NCBI RefSeq assembly: GCF_037153975.1
Contig: NZ_JBBAYJ010000001.1
Location: forward strand, 62,001 to 126,000
Direction: 5' to 3'
Length of the DNA: 64,000 nucleotides
Source of the DNA: Aquipuribacter sp. SD81
GTDB lineage: Bacteria > Actinomycetota > Actinomycetes > Actinomycetales > JBBAYJ01
Shown here: positions 1-8,226 of the stretch, piece after piece
How the letters are laid out: every line of letters starts with the position of its first letter
Numbering within the stretch: the first letter of the stretch is position 1
The notes under the pieces: generated by a model
Seen by the model: the letters and a program-made list of their open reading frames with translations, nothing else
What the model was told of the DNA's origin: nothing
Databases searched by the model: none
Position numbers and translations under genes: made by a program

Positions 1-5
1 CACCC

Positions 6-386
6 ATGGCACGTCTTGTCGGCGTCGACCTGCCCCGCGAGAAGCGGGTCGAGATCGCCCTCACCTACGTCTTCGGCGTCGGCCGCACCCGGTCGACCGA
101 GACGCTCGCGGCGACGGGCATCAGCCCCGACGTCCGCGTCAAGGACCTCACCGAGGAGCAGCTCGTCGCGCTCCGCGACCACATCGAGGGCAGCTACCGC
201 GTCGAGGGCGACCTGCGGCGCGAGGTGGCCGCCGACATCCGCCGCAAGGTGGAGATCGGCAGCTACGAGGGCCTCCGTCACCGTCGCCACCTGCCCGTGC
301 GCGGCCAGCGCACCAAGACCAACGCGCGCACCCGCAAGGGCCCGAAGCGCACGGTCGCCGGCAAGAAGAAGGTCGGCAAGAAGTGA
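6..386 (+). CDS. rpsM: 30S ribosomal protein S13
   Basis: S13 sits in the head of the small ribosomal subunit, where it contacts 16S rRNA, the P-site tRNA and the central bridge to the large subunit. The 126-residue product starts [11 protein letters not shown]. It has the family's helix-two-turns-helix core ([14 protein letters not shown]) and the basic tail [20 protein letters not shown] ending in a lysine-rich run, all normal for S13 in length and order. The ATG lies five bases into the window, so its ribosome binding site and the upstream genes (usually infA and rpmJ) are outside. It is followed by rpsK and rpsD on the same strand, the standard alpha-operon order. Confidence 0.98.
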   Translation: MARLVGVDLPREKRVEIALTYVFGVGRTRSTETLAATGISPDVRVKDLTEEQLVALRDHIEGSYRVEGDLRREVAADIRRKVEIGSYEGLRHRRHLPVRGQRTKTNARTRKGPKRTVAGKKKVGKK

Positions 387-445
387 GCCCCGCTCGCCCG
401 ACCGTCCAGCCGTCCCGCACGTCCTGACCAGGAGAGACCAGCCGC

Positions 446-853
446 ATGCCCCCCAAGACCCGAGCCGCGTCCGCGGCGCGCAAGCCGCGCCGCAAGGAGC
501 GGAAGAACGTCGCCGCAGGCGTCGCCCACATCAAGAGCACCTTCAACAACACGATCGTGTCCATCACGGACCCGGGCGGCGCCGTCATCGCCTGGGCGTC
601 CGCGGGCCAGGTCGGTTTCAAGGGCTCCCGCAAGTCGACGCCCTTCGCCGCGCAGATGGCCGCCGAGGCCGCCGCGCGCCGTGCGCAGGAGCACGGGATG
701 AAGAAGGTCGACGTCCTCGTCAAGGGCCCGGGGTCCGGTCGTGAGACCGCGATCCGCTCCCTGACCGCCGCCGGCCTCGAGATCGGCGCCATCCAGGACG
801 TGACCCCCCAGCCGCACAACGGCTGCCGCCCGCCCAAGCGCCGCCGCGTCTGA
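446..853 (+). CDS. rpsK: 30S ribosomal protein S11
   Basis: S11 lies on the platform of the 30S subunit near the E site and helps shape the mRNA exit channel. The 135-residue product begins with a short basic stretch ([18 protein letters not shown]), then the core [18 protein letters not shown] and ends [13 protein letters not shown], the highly conserved S11 signature. Length is typical. The gene is 59 bases after rpsM and 29 bases before rpsD, preceded by the purine-rich AGGAGAGA, and reads as one transcription unit with them. Confidence 0.98.
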   Translation: MPPKTRAASAARKPRRKERKNVAAGVAHIKSTFNNTIVSITDPGGAVIAWASAGQVGFKGSRKSTPFAAQMAAEAAARRAQEHGMKKVDVLVKGPGSGRETAIRSLTAAGLEIGAIQDVTPQPHNGCRPPKRRRV

Positions 854-882
854 GCGCCTGAGCCGAGAAGGAGAGACGACAC

Positions 883-1509
883 ATGGCTCGTTACACCGGC
901 GCCGACTGCAAGCGCTGCCGCCGCGAGAAGACCAAGCTGTACCTCAAGGGCGCCAAGTGCGACTCGCCGAAGTGCCCCATCGAGATCCGGCCCTACCCCC
1001 CGGGCGAGCACGGCCGTGCCCGCACTAAGGAGTCGGAGTACCTCCTGCAGATGCGGGAGAAGCAGAAGATGGCCCGCATCTACGGCGTCCTCGAGAAGCA
1101 GTTCCGCAACTACTTCGAGGAGGCGAACCGTCAGTCCGGCAAGACCGGTGACAACCTCCTCCGCCTGCTCGAGGCCCGCCTCGACAACGTCGTGTACCGC
1201 GCCGGCTTCGCCAAGTCGCGCGACATGGCCCGCCAGCTGGTCAAGCACGGCCACTTCACGGTGAACGGCCAGAAGGTCGACATCCCGTCGTTCCAGGTGA
1301 GCGAGAACGACATCATCGAGGTCAAGAAGGCCTCGGTGGAGTCCACCCCGTTCGTCGTGGCGCGCGCGGAGGCCGGCGAGAAGACCGTGCCAGCGTGGCT
1401 CGAGGCCATCCCGAACAAGATGCAGATCCTCGTCCACGGCCTCCCGGCCCGGCAGGTCATCGACACCGCCGTCCAGGAGCAGCTGGTCGTCGAGCTGTAC
1501 TCGAAGTGA
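883..1509 (+). CDS. rpsD: 30S ribosomal protein S4 (zinc-binding form)
   Basis: S4 is a primary 16S rRNA binder that starts 30S assembly and lines the mRNA entry channel. The 208-residue protein keeps four cysteines near the N terminus (Cys9, Cys12, Cys26, Cys31, spaced C-x2-C-x13-C-x4-C), so this is the zinc-ribbon (C+) form rather than the cysteine-free form some bacteria use under zinc limitation. The S4 RNA-binding domain follows (LLRLLEARLDNVVYRAGF...VNGQKVDIPSF). AAGGAGAGA upstream fits a ribosome binding site. A perfect 17-bp hairpin follows the stop, separating it from rpoA. Confidence 0.98.
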   Translation: MARYTGADCKRCRREKTKLYLKGAKCDSPKCPIEIRPYPPGEHGRARTKESEYLLQMREKQKMARIYGVLEKQFRNYFEEANRQSGKTGDNLLRLLEARLDNVVYRAGFAKSRDMARQLVKHGHFTVNGQKVDIPSFQVSENDIIEVKKASVESTPFVVARAEAGEKTVPAWLEAIPNKMQILVHGLPARQVIDTAVQEQLVVELYSK

Positions 1510-1513
1510 CACC

Positions 1514-1551
1514 CCGAGGTCGTGCCGCCCGCGAGGGCGGCACGACCTCGG
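1514..1551 (+). terminator. Perfect 17-bp hairpin between rpsD and rpoA
   Basis: The left arm at 1514-1530 and right arm at 1535-1551 are exact reverse complements of 17 bases around a GCGA tetraloop. It begins five bases after the rpsD stop. There is no T-run after it, as is usual for hairpin terminators in high-GC actinomycetes. It could end transcription, act as a partial terminator that sets the rpoA level, or be an RNA processing and stability element. Confidence 0.7.
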
Positions 1552-1718
1552 TGCACGTCCAGCACCACGCAGCACCACTCAGCAGCACCGCAGCACCAGG
1601 GCCGTCGCGGGCAGGGCATCCCGCGGCACGTCGCCCGTCGACCCGGTGGACCGATACCGGGGCGACCTGCCCGTCGCGGGGCGTCAAATAGCGGGCGCCC
1701 GCGGGAAGGACACCAGAC

Positions 1719-2777
1719 GTGCTCATCGCACAGCGCCCCACCCTGTCCGAGGAGGCCGTGGGCGAGGCCCGCTCCCGGTTCGTCATCGAGCCGCTCGAGC
1801 CCGGCTTCGGCTACACCCTCGGCAACAGCCTCCGCCGCACCCTGCTGTCGTCGATCCCCGGCGCGGCCGTCACGAGCATCCGCATCGACGGCGTGCTCCA
1901 CGAGTTCTCGACGGTCGCGGGCGTCAAGGAGGACGTCACCGAGATCATCCTGAACCTCAAGGAGCTCGTGGTCTCCAGCGAGTTCGACGAGCCGGTCGTC
2001 ATGTACCTGCGCAAGCAGGGCCCCGGCCTCGTGACGGCCGCCGACATCGCCCCGCCCGCGGGCGTCGAGGTGCACAACCCCGAGCTCGTCATCGCGACGC
2101 TCAACGACAAGGGCAAGCTCGAGATCGAGTTCACGGTCGAGCGCGGCCGCGGCTACGTCTCCGCGAGCCAGAACAAGTCCGGCGACTCCGAGATCGGCCG
2201 CATCCCGGTCGACTCCATCTACTCCCCGGTGCGCCGCGTGACCTACAAGGTCGAGGCGACCCGTGTCGAGCAGCGCACGGACTTCGACCGTCTCGTGGTC
2301 GACGTCGAGACCAAGTCGTCGATCTCGCCGCGCGACGCGATGGCGAGCGCCGGCCGCACGCTCACCGAGCTGTTCGGCCTGGCGCGCGAGCTCAACGTCG
2401 AGGCCGAGGGCATCGACATCGGCCCGTCGCCCAACGACGCCGCCCTCGCCGCCGACCTCGCCCTGCCGATCGAGGAGCTCGACCTCACGGTCCGCTCGTA
2501 CAACTGCCTCAAGCGCGAGGGCATCCACTCCGTCGGCGAGCTCGTCGGGCGCAGCGAGGCCGACCTCCTCGACATCCGCAACTTCGGTGCGAAGTCGATC
2601 GACGAGGTCAAGGCGAAGCTCGCCGGCCTCGGCCTGCAGCTCAAGGACAGCCCGCCCGGGTTCGACCCGGCCGCGGCGCTCGCGAGCTACAGCGAGGACG
2701 GCGTGGGCGACGACCCGTTCTCGACCGCCGGCTACGGCGACGACGACCGTTCTGCCGTCGAGGACGAGCAGCTCTGA
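1719..2777 (+). CDS. rpoA: DNA-directed RNA polymerase alpha subunit
   Basis: The alpha subunit dimerises to nucleate RNA polymerase assembly, and its C-terminal domain contacts promoter DNA and activators. The 352-residue protein has the N-terminal assembly domain ([20 protein letters not shown]) and the C-terminal domain with the helix-hairpin-helix segment ([20 protein letters not shown]), then an acidic tail of about 40 residues ending [12 protein letters not shown]. The GTG start at 1719 is chosen because GGGAAGGA ends eight bases before it and translation from there begins [13 protein letters not shown] 209-base gap with the rpsD hairpin separates it from rpsD. The gap also holds a loose CAGCAC-rich stretch near 1560-1605; I cannot point to a convincing rpoA promoter in it. 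Confidence 0.98.
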   Translation: MLIAQRPTLSEEAVGEARSRFVIEPLEPGFGYTLGNSLRRTLLSSIPGAAVTSIRIDGVLHEFSTVAGVKEDVTEIILNLKELVVSSEFDEPVVMYLRKQGPGLVTAADIAPPAGVEVHNPELVIATLNDKGKLEIEFTVERGRGYVSASQNKSGDSEIGRIPVDSIYSPVRRVTYKVEATRVEQRTDFDRLVVDVETKSSISPRDAMASAGRTLTELFGLARELNVEAEGIDIGPSPNDAALAADLALPIEELDLTVRSYNCLKREGIHSVGELVGRSEADLLDIRNFGAKSIDEVKAKLAGLGLQLKDSPPGFDPAAALASYSEDGVGDDPFSTAGYGDDDRSAVEDEQL

Positions 2778-2845
2778 CCCAGCGCCCGGGGCGCACCGAC
2801 CCCGCGCCGGTCTGAGCACCGGCGCGAGACCACGAGGAGATCCAC

Positions 2846-3514
2846 ATGCCCACGCCCACCAAGGGCCCGCGTCTCGGCGGCGGACCGGCGCACGAGCGGC
2901 TCATGCTCGCCAACCTGGCGACGTCGCTGTTCGAGCACCGTCGCATCACCACGACGGAGGCCAAGGCCAAGCGCCTGCGCCCGCTCGCCGAGCGCATGGT
3001 GACCTTCGCCAAGCGCGGTGACCTGCACGCGCGTCGCCGCGTCATGACGGTCATCCGCGACAAGAGCGTCGTCCACAGCCTCTTCACCGAGATCGCCCCG
3101 CTCGTCGCGGAGCGTCCCGGCGGCTACACGCGCATCACGAAGGTCGGGCCGCGCAAGGGCGACAACGCCCCCATGGCCGTCATCGAGCTCGTCCTCGACC
3201 CGTACAGCCCAAAGGTCGCCACGGTGAAGGAGGCGGAGGCCGCCACCCGGCGCTCCGCCGGTGGCGCCGCCGGGACCGGCTCGCAGTCGGAGCCCGCGGC
3301 CGAGGCCGAGGCCGCCGCCGCGGACGCGGTAGAGGCCGCCGCCGAGGGCGACGACCAGGCAGCGGTCGACGCCGCCGCCGAGGCGGAGGAGGCGGCCGAG
3401 GAGGCCGAGGCCACCGGCGCCACCGACGCCGACGAGGCGAAGGCGGACGCCGAGGTCGCGGAGGAGATGGCCGAGGACGCCGTCGACGAGAAGGCCGACG
3501 ACACCAGGGCCTGA
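2846..3514 (+). CDS. rplQ: 50S ribosomal protein L17 with long acidic C-terminal tail
   Basis: L17 is a large-subunit protein near the peptide exit tunnel. The first roughly 118 residues are the ordinary L17 domain ([20 protein letters not shown] ... [19 protein letters not shown]). They are followed by about 100 residues made almost only of Ala, Glu and Asp with a few Thr and Val, taking the protein to 222 residues against the usual 120-130. Acidic L17 tails occur in other actinobacteria, so this is an extreme case of a known trend rather than a fusion. The start ATG follows CACGAGGAGATCCAC, a good ribosome binding site. truA begins eight bases after the stop. Confidence 0.97.
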   Translation: MPTPTKGPRLGGGPAHERLMLANLATSLFEHRRITTTEAKAKRLRPLAERMVTFAKRGDLHARRRVMTVIRDKSVVHSLFTEIAPLVAERPGGYTRITKVGPRKGDNAPMAVIELVLDPYSPKVATVKEAEAATRRSAGGAAGTGSQSEPAAEAEAAAADAVEAAAEGDDQAAVDAAAEAEEAAEEAEATGATDADEAKADAEVAEEMAEDAVDEKADDTRA

Positions 3515-3522
3515 GTCGCACC

Positions 3523-4401
3523 GTGCACACCGAGCACGTCACGCACGAGCCCGCCGTCGACACCGACGGGGGGCTCGTGCGCGTCCGGGCGGACCTCGGC
3601 TACGACGGGACCGGCTTCCACGGCTGGGCCGTGCAGCCGGGGCTCCGGACGGTCGCGGGCGTGCTCGCCGGCGCCGTCGCGACCGTGCTTCGCCTGCCGG
3701 TCGACCAGGTCGTCGCCCGGCTGGTCGTCGCCGGCCGCACCGACGCCGGCGTCCACGCGACGGGGCAGGTCGCCCACCTCGACGTGCCCCACGCCGCGCT
3801 GGACGGAGCGGGCGGAGCCGACGCCCTCGTGCGGCGCGTCCGGGGCCTGCTGCCCGACGACGTCCGGCTCGCGTCGCTCGTCCCGGCGCCCGCCGGGTTC
3901 GACGCCCGCTTCGCCGCGCTGCGACGCCACTACCGCTACCGGGTCTGCGACGACCCGGCCGGGCCGGACCCGCTGCGCCGCCACGACACGCTCGCCCACG
4001 CGCGCCGCGGCCCCCTCGACGTCGAGGCGATGACCGCGGCGGCCCAGGGGCTGCTCGGGCTGCAGGACTTCGCCGCGTTCTGCCGACGGCGCGAGGGCGC
4101 GACCACCGTGCGCAGGCTGCTGCGCTACGACTGGTCGCGGGAGGCCGACGGCACGGTCGTCGCGCACGTCGGCGCCGACGCGTTCTGCCACTCCATGGTG
4201 CGGGCACTCGTGGGGGCGCTGCTGCCGGTGGGGGAGGGGCGCCGTCCTGCGGGCTGGCCGCGGGACGTGCTGCTCGCCGCGCACCGTGACCCCGCAGTCG
4301 CCGTCGTCCCCGCCCACGGGCTCACGCTCGTCGGGGTCGACTACCCCGACGACGCCGGCCTCGCCGCGCGCGTGCGCGAGGCCCGCGCCCGCCGCGGCTG
4401 A
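3523..4401 (+). CDS. truA: tRNA pseudouridine(38-40) synthase
   Basis: TruA converts uridines 38, 39 and 40 in the anticodon arm of many tRNAs to pseudouridine. The 292-residue protein contains the catalytic-aspartate motif AGRTDAGVHATGQVAHLD, the opening strand VRADLGYDGTGFHGW, and the later FCHSMVRALVGALL and VPAHGLTLVGVDYP motifs. It starts at GTG 3523, eight bases after rplQ, so it is the last gene of the rpsM-to-truA cluster. The N-terminal 15-20 residues before the first core strand are not conserved, so a slightly later start is possible. Confidence 0.95.
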   Translation: MHTEHVTHEPAVDTDGGLVRVRADLGYDGTGFHGWAVQPGLRTVAGVLAGAVATVLRLPVDQVVARLVVAGRTDAGVHATGQVAHLDVPHAALDGAGGADALVRRVRGLLPDDVRLASLVPAPAGFDARFAALRRHYRYRVCDDPAGPDPLRRHDTLAHARRGPLDVEAMTAAAQGLLGLQDFAAFCRRREGATTVRRLLRYDWSREADGTVVAHVGADAFCHSMVRALVGALLPVGEGRRPAGWPRDVLLAAHRDPAVAVVPAHGLTLVGVDYPDDAGLAARVREARARRG

Positions 4402-4421
4402 CGTGCTGGGAGGATGCGGCG

Positions 4422-5645
4422 GTGCTCCTCGACCCCGTCGTCGCCACCGCCGAGCAGCTCGACGCCGCCGACCCGCTCGGCGGCTTCCGGGCGCGCTTCG
4501 CCGTCGGGACGGAGCCACTGGCCTACCTCGACGGCAACTCCCTCGGTCGGCCGCCGCTCGCCACCCTCGACCGGCTGCGGCGCCTGCACGAGCACGAGTG
4601 GGCCGTCGACCTCATCCGCGGCTGGGAGCGCTGGCAGCACCTGCCCGTGCAGGTGGGCGACCAGCTCGGTGCCGGGGTCCTGGGGGCCGCGGCCGGGCAG
4701 GTGGTGGTCGCGGACTCCACGAGCGTGTGCCTGTTCAAGGCGCTGCACGCCGCCGCCGCGCTGCGTCCCGGGCGCGACGAGCTGGTCGCGAGCAGCGGCG
4801 ACTTCCCGACCGACCGCTACCTCGTCGAGGCGGTCGCGCGGTCCCGCGGCGCGACGGTCCGGTGGGTCGAACCCCACCCGGTCGACGGGCTCGACCCTGC
4901 GGCGCTCGCGGCCGTGCTGGGGAAGCGGACCGCGCTCGTGCTGCTGAGCCACGTCGACTACCGCTCCGCCGCCCTCGCGGACCTCGCGGCCGTCACGGCG
5001 CTCGTGCACGGGGCGGGCGCGGTCGTGGTGTGGGACCTGTCGCACTCCGCGGGCAGCGTGCCGCTGGCCCTCGACGACGCCGGCGTCGACCTGGCCGTCG
5101 GCTGCACGTACAAGTACCTGTGCGCGGGGCCGGGCGCGCCGGCGTTCCTCTACGCCGCCGAGCGGCACCACGAGCGGCTCGAGAACCCCGTGCCGGGCTG
5201 GTTCGGCGCCGAGGACGTGTTCGCGATGGCGGCCGGGCACGTGCCGGCGCGCGGGGTCCGGCGCATGCTGTCCGGCACGCCGCCCGTGGCGGGGCTGGTC
5301 GCGGTGCAGGAGGGGGTGCGCGTCGTGGGCGAGGCGGGGCTGCCCGCGATCCGGGAGAAGTCGGTCGCGCTCACGGCGCGCGCTGCCGCCCGGCTCGAGC
5401 ACGACCTCGGGGCACGCGGCTGGTCCGTCGCGAGCCCCGCCGACCCGGCGCGGCGCGGGTCGCACGTCGTCCTCGCGGGCCCGGGCGCACGCGGGGTGGA
5501 GCGGCGCGCCCGGGAGCGCGGGGTGCTGGCCGACCTCCGTCACCCCGACCTCGTGCGGCTCGGGCTGTCCCCGCTCACGACGTCGTTCGCCGAGCTGGAC
5601 ACCGCGCTCGACGTGCTCGTCGACGAGGCGCTGGCCGGGGACTGA
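4422..5645 (+). CDS. kynU: Kynureninase
   Basis: This is a fold-type I PLP enzyme that should cleave kynurenine to anthranilate and alanine. The 407-residue protein has the kynureninase opening (FAVGTEPLAYLDGNSLGRPP), the cofactor-contacting WDLSHSAGSVPL and the Schiff-base lysine in GCTYKYLCAGPGAPAFLY (Lys231). The late motif HPDLVRLGLSPLTTSF is also typical. GTG 4422 is supported by GGGAGG at 4408-4413. It follows truA by 20 bases but is functionally unrelated to it. No tryptophan dioxygenase, formamidase or other kynurenine-pathway gene lies within the window, so the source of substrate is unknown. Confidence 0.9.
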   Translation: MLLDPVVATAEQLDAADPLGGFRARFAVGTEPLAYLDGNSLGRPPLATLDRLRRLHEHEWAVDLIRGWERWQHLPVQVGDQLGAGVLGAAAGQVVVADSTSVCLFKALHAAAALRPGRDELVASSGDFPTDRYLVEAVARSRGATVRWVEPHPVDGLDPAALAAVLGKRTALVLLSHVDYRSAALADLAAVTALVHGAGAVVVWDLSHSAGSVPLALDDAGVDLAVGCTYKYLCAGPGAPAFLYAAERHHERLENPVPGWFGAEDVFAMAAGHVPARGVRRMLSGTPPVAGLVAVQEGVRVVGEAGLPAIREKSVALTARAAARLEHDLGARGWSVASPADPARRGSHVVLAGPGARGVERRARERGVLADLRHPDLVRLGLSPLTTSFAELDTALDVLVDEALAGD

Positions 5646-5686
5646 GGGCCGGGTCGGCCGGCGCTCGGGCGGGGCCGTGGCGGCTG

Positions 5687-6223
5687 TCACGCCATGCGGG
5701 CGGTGCGAGACATCCAGCGGTGCACGAGCCCGACGAGGACGAGGCCCGCGGCCCCCGCGACGACGACCACGACCGCGCCGACCGCCCCGGTCGCGACCAG
5801 AACGCCGCTCATGCTCCCGCTCTCGGGGGCGACCCCGAGCGCCTCGGCCCGGTTGAGCGCCGCCAGGCCGAGGGGGAACCCGGGGTACAGGGGCGCCACG
5901 AGCAGCACGAGCCCGACCAGCCCGACCGTCGGCACGAGCCGCCACAGACACGCGGCCGCGCGGGAGCGCTCGCGCCACTCACGCCAGCCGAGTCGCGCGA
6001 GCAGCAGCGCCGGCACCGCGAGGCCGGCGACGGGGAGGACGTACGTCGCGAGCAGCCCGAGGGCGAGGCCGGGTGGCAGCACGGGGCCGAGCTCCTCCGC
6101 TGCCACGCCGAGCGTCTCGCGGGGGTCGACGACGAGGCAGACCCACAGCACCCAGGTGACGGCCCCGGAGAGCGCGACGAGCACCGCGGCGTCGAGCCGG
6201 ACGCCGGCGTCCGGGGCTCTCAC
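5687..6223 (-). CDS. Membrane protein, paralogue of the preceding gene
   Basis: This 178-residue protein has about four hydrophobic segments (near residues 13-32, 50-75, 95-115 and 140-165). I do not recognise a named family. It shares with its upstream neighbour the motif WVLWVCLVVDPRETLGV at the end of the first membrane segment, a similar second segment (TYVLPVAGLAVPALLLARLG), the R-x-VP-VGL-GLV segment, and a loop with an (A/N)xAEAL or AAEQL element before the last helix. So the two arose by tandem duplication. Its GTG start overlaps the upstream stop codon (GTGA), so translation is probably coupled and the two proteins may form a heteromer. It converges on kynU with 41 bases between the stops. 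Confidence 0.75.
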   Translation of the reverse strand: MRAPDAGVRLDAAVLVALSGAVTWVLWVCLVVDPRETLGVAAEELGPVLPPGLALGLLATYVLPVAGLAVPALLLARLGWREWRERSRAAACLWRLVPTVGLVGLVLLVAPLYPGFPLGLAALNRAEALGVAPESGSMSGVLVATGAVGAVVVVVAGAAGLVLVGLVHRWMSRTARMA

Positions 6224-6795
6224 GTCCGCCCTCGCGCGGGTGCCGTCGCGGGCCGGCGGTGGCGCCGTCCGAGCACCGAGGCCGTCCCCAGCACGACACC
6301 CCCGACGAGAGCTGCCGCCACCGCGACCACGCCCGCCACGCCTGTCGCGAGCCGGGTGGGGCCGATGCCGCCCGTCGGCGGCGCGACGTCGAGCTGCTCC
6401 GCCGCGGTGTAGGCGTCGAGCGCGAAGCCGAGCCCCGGCCAGACGACGGCGGACACCGCCGTCACGAGCCCGAGCACCCCCACCACGGGGACCAGGCGTG
6501 CGAGCGCCGCGACCCCGCGGGACCGGCGGAGCCACCGACGACGTCCGAGGTGGGCCGCCAGCAGCGCGAGCGCGGTGACCCCGGCCACGGGGAGCAGCCA
6601 GGTGACGAGGAGCTGCAGGCCACCGAGCGCCACGAGGACCGGCTCGTCGGGCCGTCCCGCCCGGAGCACGCCCGGCTCGACCCCGATGACCTCGCGCACG
6701 TCGACGACGAGGCCGACCCACAGCACCCAGCCGACGACGGCTGCCGTCGCCAGGACGACCCCGGCGACGAAGCGCCGCTCCCCCCGCGTCCCCAT
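6220..6795 (-). CDS. Membrane protein, first of a tandem paralogous pair
   Basis: Four predicted membrane segments in 191 residues. No family recognised. The first helix ends WVLWVGLVVDVREVIGV, matching the motif of the downstream gene, and the segment TWLLPVAGVTALALLAAHLG aligns with the paralogue's second helix. The ATG at 6795 is preferred because GGAGGGG lies seven bases before it on the minus strand; a GTG at 6834 would add 13 residues but has no such site. A fixed Asp-x-Arg-Glu at the end of helix one in both copies hints at a functional site. No enzyme, transporter or partner gene nearby suggests what it does. Confidence 0.72.
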   Translation of the reverse strand: MGTRGERRFVAGVVLATAAVVGWVLWVGLVVDVREVIGVEPGVLRAGRPDEPVLVALGGLQLLVTWLLPVAGVTALALLAAHLGRRRWLRRSRGVAALARLVPVVGVLGLVTAVSAVVWPGLGFALDAYTAAEQLDVAPPTGGIGPTRLATGVAGVVAVAAALVGGVVLGTASVLGRRHRRPATAPARGRT

Positions 6796-7150
6796 GAGAC
6801 GGCCCCTCCGCAGCTGCGTCCGAGTGGCCGACACTACGCCCCGGGGCGCGGTCCGGGGCGATGAGCCGCACGCGCCCGTCGCACCGGTCGCGCACTGTGA
6901 CGTCGTGACGGGTCGGGCGCCATGGGTGTCCTCAGGCGCGCGGGCCGTGCGGTTGTGGCCGGGACCGGCGCGGTGAGGTGTCCTCGGGCGCTCAGGCTGT
7001 GCGGTTGTGGCCGGGAACGGCGCCGTGGGGTGTCCTCAGGCGCACGGGCTGTGCGGTTGTGGCGGAGCCCGGCGCGGTGGCGGACCTCGTGCGCCGGGGG
7101 GCGTCGGCCGGCGGCGCGGCACGCCGCGGTCCGCGCCGTCGCCGCGTGGC
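6796..7150. other. Intergenic region with a tandem repeat and no gene seen
   Basis: Between the start of the membrane-protein pair and the end of the aldo/keto reductase gene, both on the minus strand, I see no credible coding sequence. Reading frames through it are shadows that depend on the repeat. It holds the leader of the membrane-protein pair, three copies of a 52-bp repeat, and a GC-rich stretch at 7081-7150 that I cannot assign. Confidence 0.6.
6925..7080. repeat. Three tandem copies of a 52-bp non-coding repeat
   Basis: Units run 6925-6976, 6977-7028 and 7029-7080. Each begins GGTGTCCTC and contains GTGCGGTTGTGG; by eye any two copies differ at roughly seven to nine positions. Because 52 is not a multiple of three and no frame stays open sensibly, the array is not protein-coding. 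Function unknown. Confidence 0.8.
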
Positions 7151-8158
7151 TCAGGCCCGCTCGGCGTCCGCGGTGACGGTCGCGTACGGGTAGGGGAGCG
7201 GGCGGTCGCTCGCGGCGTCGAGCCGCGCGCGCTGGTCCTCGCCCAGCTCCCAGCCGACCGCGCCGAGGTTCGCCTCGAGGTGCTCCATGGTCCGCACGCC
7301 GATGATGGGCGAGGTGACGCCCGGGCGGTCCTTGACCCACGCGAGCGCGACCTGCGCGACCGTGCGCCCCGTCTCCTCCGCGACGGCGTCGAGCGTGTCG
7401 ACGAGCGACCACGTGCGCTCGTTGGCGTACGTGTCCCACGCCTCGCCCCAGCCCTGCTTCGCCGCCTCGTCGACGCGCGTGTCCGCGGGCGGGCCCGACA
7501 TGCCGCGCCGGTACCGGCCGGTCAGCCAGCCGCCCCGCAGCGGGCTCCACGGCAGGATGCCGAGGCCCTCGTCGAGCGACACCGGCACGAGCTCCCACTC
7601 CAGCTCCCGGTCGAGCAGGTTGTACAGGGCCTGCAGGCTGACGAAGCCCTCCCAGCCGTGCGCGGCGGCGAGGTCGACCGCGCGCTGCAGCTGGTAGCCG
7701 GCGTAGTTCGACGCCCCGAGGTAGCGGACCTTGCCCTCCCGCACGAGCGCGTCGAGCGTCGACAGCGTCTCCTCCAGCGCGGTCGCACCGTCCCACGCGT
7801 GCACCTGGTAGAGGTCGATGTGGTCGGTCTGCAGCCGCCGCAGCGACGCCTCCACCTGGCGGCGGATGTGTCCCCGCGACAGCCCCTGGTCGTTCGGCCC
7901 GTCGCCCATCGGGAAGCGGACCTTCGTCGCGACGGTCACCGCGTCGCGGTCCGTCCTCGCGAGCCAGCGACCGAGGATCTCCTCGCTCGTGCCCTGCCCG
8001 TACACGTTCGCGGTGTCGACGAACGTGCCGCCGGCCTCGACGAACGCGTCGCACATGCGGTGGCTCGTCGCCTCGTCGGTCTCGCGACCGAACGTCATCG
8101 CGCCGAGGCAGAGCTCGGAGACCTTCAGACCGCTTCGTCCCAGGAACCGTTGCTGCAC
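7151..8158 (-). CDS. Aldo/keto reductase
   Basis: An NADPH-dependent oxidoreductase of the aldo/keto reductase superfamily; the substrate cannot be told from sequence. The 335-residue protein opens [20 protein letters not shown], has the active-site region [15 protein letters not shown] (Asp and Tyr), the lysine in VATKVRF and the cofactor motif [14 protein letters not shown]. These fit a (beta/alpha)8 barrel of the AKR family related to YajO and the voltage-gated potassium-channel beta subunits. The GTG at 8158 puts the start at the usual place for the family. A TAGCGT seven bases upstream suggests a leaderless mRNA. It is divergent from the ABC-F gene and cotranscription with any neighbour is not indicated. 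Confidence 0.88.
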   Translation of the reverse strand: MQQRFLGRSGLKVSELCLGAMTFGRETDEATSHRMCDAFVEAGGTFVDTANVYGQGTSEEILGRWLARTDRDAVTVATKVRFPMGDGPNDQGLSRGHIRRQVEASLRRLQTDHIDLYQVHAWDGATALEETLSTLDALVREGKVRYLGASNYAGYQLQRAVDLAAAHGWEGFVSLQALYNLLDRELEWELVPVSLDEGLGILPWSPLRGGWLTGRYRRGMSGPPADTRVDEAAKQGWGEAWDTYANERTWSLVDTLDAVAEETGRTVAQVALAWVKDRPGVTSPIIGVRTMEHLEANLGAVGWELGEDQRARLDAASDRPLPYPYATVTADAERA

Positions 8159-8165
8159 GGCTGCG

Positions 8166-8171
8166 ACGCTA
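8166..8171 (-). promoter_or_regulatory. -10 element of the aldo/keto reductase gene (leaderless)
   Basis: Read on the minus strand the sequence is TAGCGT, then seven bases, then GTG. This is the spacing expected if transcription starts at the start codon. Confidence 0.55.
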
Positions 8172-8188
8172 GTCCGGCGGCAAAGCCG

Positions 8189-8218
8189 TTGCACGCGGGC
8201 ACCGGGGCACCGCATGCT
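8189..8218 (+). promoter_or_regulatory. Candidate promoter of the ABC-F gene
   Basis: TTGCAC at 8189-8194 and CATGCT at 8213-8218 are separated by 18 bases. The -10 ends eight bases before the GTG start, and no ribosome binding site is visible, so this mRNA may also have little or no leader. Confidence 0.4.
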
Positions 8219-8226
8219 CGCCCTCC

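Noticed and set aside
6925-7080. CRISPR array
   Set aside because: The 52-bp units abut one another with no variable spacers, and no cas gene is present.
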